A stretch of DNA of 8,270 nt from the NCBI GenBank assembly GCA_018396395.1, contig JAGTQN010000035.1, forward strand, positions 6,250 through 14,519. Direction: 5' to 3'. Of the stretch, positions 6,657-8,270 are shown piece by piece. Within the stretch, counting starts at the first letter, position 1; each line of letters begins with the position of its first letter. The notes under the pieces were generated by a model. The model searched no databases, was not told the DNA's origin, and worked only from the letters and a program-made list of their open reading frames with translations. Both the position numbers and the translations under genes were made by a program. The stretch comes from Candidatus Bathyarchaeota archaeon (GTDB taxonomy: Archaea; Thermoproteota; CALKCG01; B24; JAGTQN01).

Positions 6657-6761
6657 ATGATGCATGGTGATTCGGAAGTAAGGAAAATCTTCGAAGGTTA
6701 TCGGAATAGAACTATGGTGAACCTTAAAAAAGACTTTGAGAATCGAAGGTGCATTTTTTGA
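6657..6761 (+). other. 34-codon open frame between hisB and hisD (possible small gene)
   Basis: The hisB-hisD gap, the largest inside the operon, is filled by a frame starting ATG ATG at 6657/6660 and ending in TGA 6759-6761. The stop overlaps the TTG at 6758 that may start hisD (TTGA). The peptide is charged (SEVRKIFEGYRNR, then NLKKDFENRR), and its AGG, GAA and AAA codons resemble its neighbours. No well-placed ribosome site precedes the first ATG. I do not recognise it. It could be a small protein, a remnant or chance. Confidence 0.25.
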
Positions 6762-8089
6762 TAGAACCCTTAGAGCTGAAAAGTCTCACACCAGAAAGGA
6801 AGCGAAAAATCCTTGGAAGGACCCTTGATGTATTGGAGGACATAAAGCCGAGGGTTTCAGAGATTCTAAGGGATGTTAAAAAACAGGGGGACTCAGCCCT
6901 TTTAAAATATACGCTTCTATTCGATGGCGTTAGGCTAAAGCCCTCTGAGCTAAGTGTTTCCGAGAAGGAATTCGAGGAGGCAAGGCAGAGGGTTCCAGAG
7001 GAAACCTCCAAGACCTTAAGGAAGGTTATGGAAATCCTCGAGGACTTCCATAGGAAACAGCTTCCGAGGGAAAGGGAATTCATAGAAATCCAGCCCGGCG
7101 TATGGCTCAAGGATTCATGGATGCCGATAGATTCCGTGGGAGTATACATTCCTGGAGGAAGGGCCTCCTATCCCTCGACGGTCCTTATGGGCATCGTTCC
7201 GGCAAGGGTTGCAGGCGTCAAGAAAGTTATCGCGTGTACTCCCCCGAAGCTTAGGGATGGAAAGGTTACAGTGGACCCTTGCGTTTTGTTCGCCCTAGAT
7301 TTGGTCGGAGTCAGGGAAGTCTTTCGCCTTGGAGGAGCCCAAGCAATAGCTGCCATGGCCTACGGGACTGAAACGATTCCAAAGGTCCAGAAGGTTCTTG
7401 GACCCGGGAATCTTTATGTAGCAGCCGCAAAGTTGCAGTTGGCGGGCATCATAGGTACCGATTGTCTTGCCGGTCCCAGCGAGATCTTGATATTTGCGGA
7501 CGGATCTGCGGATCCGGAGATCGTTCTAATGGATTTGCTTTCGCAACTCGAGCATGGACCAGGTTCCTCGGCTGTTCTTTTAACCACATCCAGAGGGCTT
7601 GCCAACAAGGTTTCCTCCATGCTTAAAGACAGGGTTTCAGAAGCCATCCTTGGCGAGGATGCGGAGGGAAAGGCTTGCGCCTTACTTCTTGAAGGGCTTT
7701 CTATCCTCATTGCCGATGATGACAAGGAAGCCTTGGAATTCATAAACGAATATGCCCCTGAGCACCTTGAAATTCTAACAAGCGATCCTATGGGAAACCT
7801 CAAATATGTGAAAAACGCAGGATCAGTTTTCCTAGGACCCTTTTCTCCTGTAGCGGCTGGGGACTATGCAACAGGGGCCAACCATATCCTCCCAACGGCT
7901 GGGACCGCCAAGTTCCAGTCTGGCCTTTCGGTTTATGATTTTCTCAAGCGCTTGACCATCCAGAGGCTAAGCCGAGAAGGCCTGGAAAGGCTTCAGGGAG
8001 ATGTGGGCATCTTGGCTAGGGCTGAAGGCCTTCGTCTCCATGCTGAAGCCATCGAAGCCAGGTTTAGAGATCAGAGGCCTCAAAATTGA
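6749..8089 (+). CDS. hisD: Histidinol dehydrogenase HisD
   Basis: This zinc enzyme oxidises histidinol to histidine in two NAD-dependent steps, ending the pathway. Numbered from GTG 6749 (446 residues), the Zn ligands correspond to Q266 and H269 (SQLEHGPGS), D372 (GDYATGANH) and H431. The catalytic pair E338/H339 sits in YAPEHLEI. VGVYIPGGRASYPSTV (130-145) and LGPGNLYV (217-224) are family hallmarks. The start is uncertain. GTG 6749 has only a weak GAG upstream. TTG 6758 gives a 443-residue protein and has GAAGGTG at 6745-6751, 6 bases before it, a good match to GGAGGTG, so TTG 6758 may be the true start. The stop overlaps hisI by TTGA, pointing to coupled translation. No residue needed for catalysis is missing. 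Confidence 0.96.
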   Translation: MHFLIEPLELKSLTPERKRKILGRTLDVLEDIKPRVSEILRDVKKQGDSALLKYTLLFDGVRLKPSELSVSEKEFEEARQRVPEETSKTLRKVMEILEDFHRKQLPREREFIEIQPGVWLKDSWMPIDSVGVYIPGGRASYPSTVLMGIVPARVAGVKKVIACTPPKLRDGKVTVDPCVLFALDLVGVREVFRLGGAQAIAAMAYGTETIPKVQKVLGPGNLYVAAAKLQLAGIIGTDCLAGPSEILIFADGSADPEIVLMDLLSQLEHGPGSSAVLLTTSRGLANKVSSMLKDRVSEAILGEDAEGKACALLLEGLSILIADDDKEALEFINEYAPEHLEILTSDPMGNLKYVKNAGSVFLGPFSPVAAGDYATGANHILPTAGTAKFQSGLSVYDFLKRLTIQRLSREGLERLQGDVGILARAEGLRLHAEAIEARFRDQRPQN

Positions 8090-8270
8090 GGGCGAAGAAG
8101 AAGGGATTAGGTAGGGCTCTAAAGCCCCTATGTCCTGAGGATCGAATCGAAGCCCTAGCAAGCCTCCTAAACTTCCGCCATAACGGTCTCGTCATCGCAA
8201 TAGCCCAAGACTGGGATAGGGGTGAGGTCCTCATGGTAGCCTTTATGGATAAGGAGGCCTTCAAGCGGAC
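8086..8270 (+). CDS. hisI: Phosphoribosyl-AMP cyclohydrolase HisI, 5' part (cut by window end)
   Basis: This enzyme hydrolyses the adenine ring of PR-AMP to give ProFAR, the substrate of HisA. The frame is open to the window edge and shows 61 codons of the N-terminal region. NFRHNGLVIAIAQDW, then GEVLMVAFMDKEAFKRT, is the standard HisI opening. The zinc-binding Cys residues and the SRS and KGE segments would lie beyond the window. The start is TTG at 8086, overlapping the hisD stop as TTGA, with GAGG at 8074-8077, 8 bases upstream; no ATG or GTG occurs in frame before the conserved region. A lysine/arginine-rich lead of about 20 residues precedes the fold. Whether a HisE domain is fused downstream cannot be seen. 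Confidence 0.92.
   Translation, partial: MRAKKKGLGRALKPLCPEDRIEALASLLNFRHNGLVIAIAQDWDRGEVLMVAFMDKEAFKR

Noticed and set aside
6694..6725. AAGGTT/AACCTT inverted repeat before hisD as a terminator or attenuator
   Set aside because: Only 6 bp with a 20-base spacing and no T tract; expected by chance in this composition.
6724..7149. 141-codon minus-strand open frame opposite the hisD start
   Set aside because: Low-complexity Ser/Leu-rich translation antisense to a certain hisD; a codon-bias shadow.

Overview
The window looks like chromosomal DNA of an archaeon. It carries an archaeal/eukaryotic-type elongation factor 1A next to a 102-residue archaeal uS10, TATA-like boxes upstream of several genes, strong Shine-Dalgarno sites and many AGG/AGA/ATA codons. 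The EF-1A segment reading EVAIAPGGQGREHAF suggests a TACK-group lineage, possibly thermophilic and near Bathyarchaeia or Nitrososphaerota. That placement is a guess from memory and needs a tree.

Layout. (1) 28-769: two small tandem cupin genes, followed by a repeat/hairpin cluster. (2) 770-2208: about 1.4 kb with no intact gene. Joining reading frames shows two decayed genes. One is a GNAT acetyltransferase on the minus strand (1025-1531) with three frameshifts. The other is a small retropepsin-like (clan AA) aspartic protease on the plus strand (1828-2110) with two frameshifts and a DTG-to-DIG change in its active-site motif. Each of the five frame breaks is explained by loss of one base, and the intact genes on both sides have none. 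(3) 2209-3882: the translation operon EF-1A then uS10. (4) 3883-4245: terminator-like pyrimidine tract, a small hairpin and the promoter of the next operon. (5) 4246-8270: a histidine biosynthesis operon hisC-hisA-hisB-hisD-hisI, with hisI cut off by the window end.

The his genes cover five enzyme steps. HisI opens the ring of PR-AMP, HisA isomerises ProFAR to PRFAR, HisB dehydrates imidazoleglycerol phosphate, HisC transaminates imidazoleacetol phosphate and HisD oxidises histidinol to histidine. hisG, hisE, hisF, hisH and histidinol-phosphate phosphatase are not in the window. The genes are tightly packed: a 2-base gap at hisC/hisA, a 20-base overlap at hisA/hisB and a TTGA stop/start overlap at hisD/hisI. 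The one looser junction is hisB/hisD (about 95 bases), which holds a 34-codon open frame.

I see no mobile element, CRISPR array, tRNA or rRNA, and nothing that amounts to a new biological system. The most informative finding is the pair of hidden pseudogenes.
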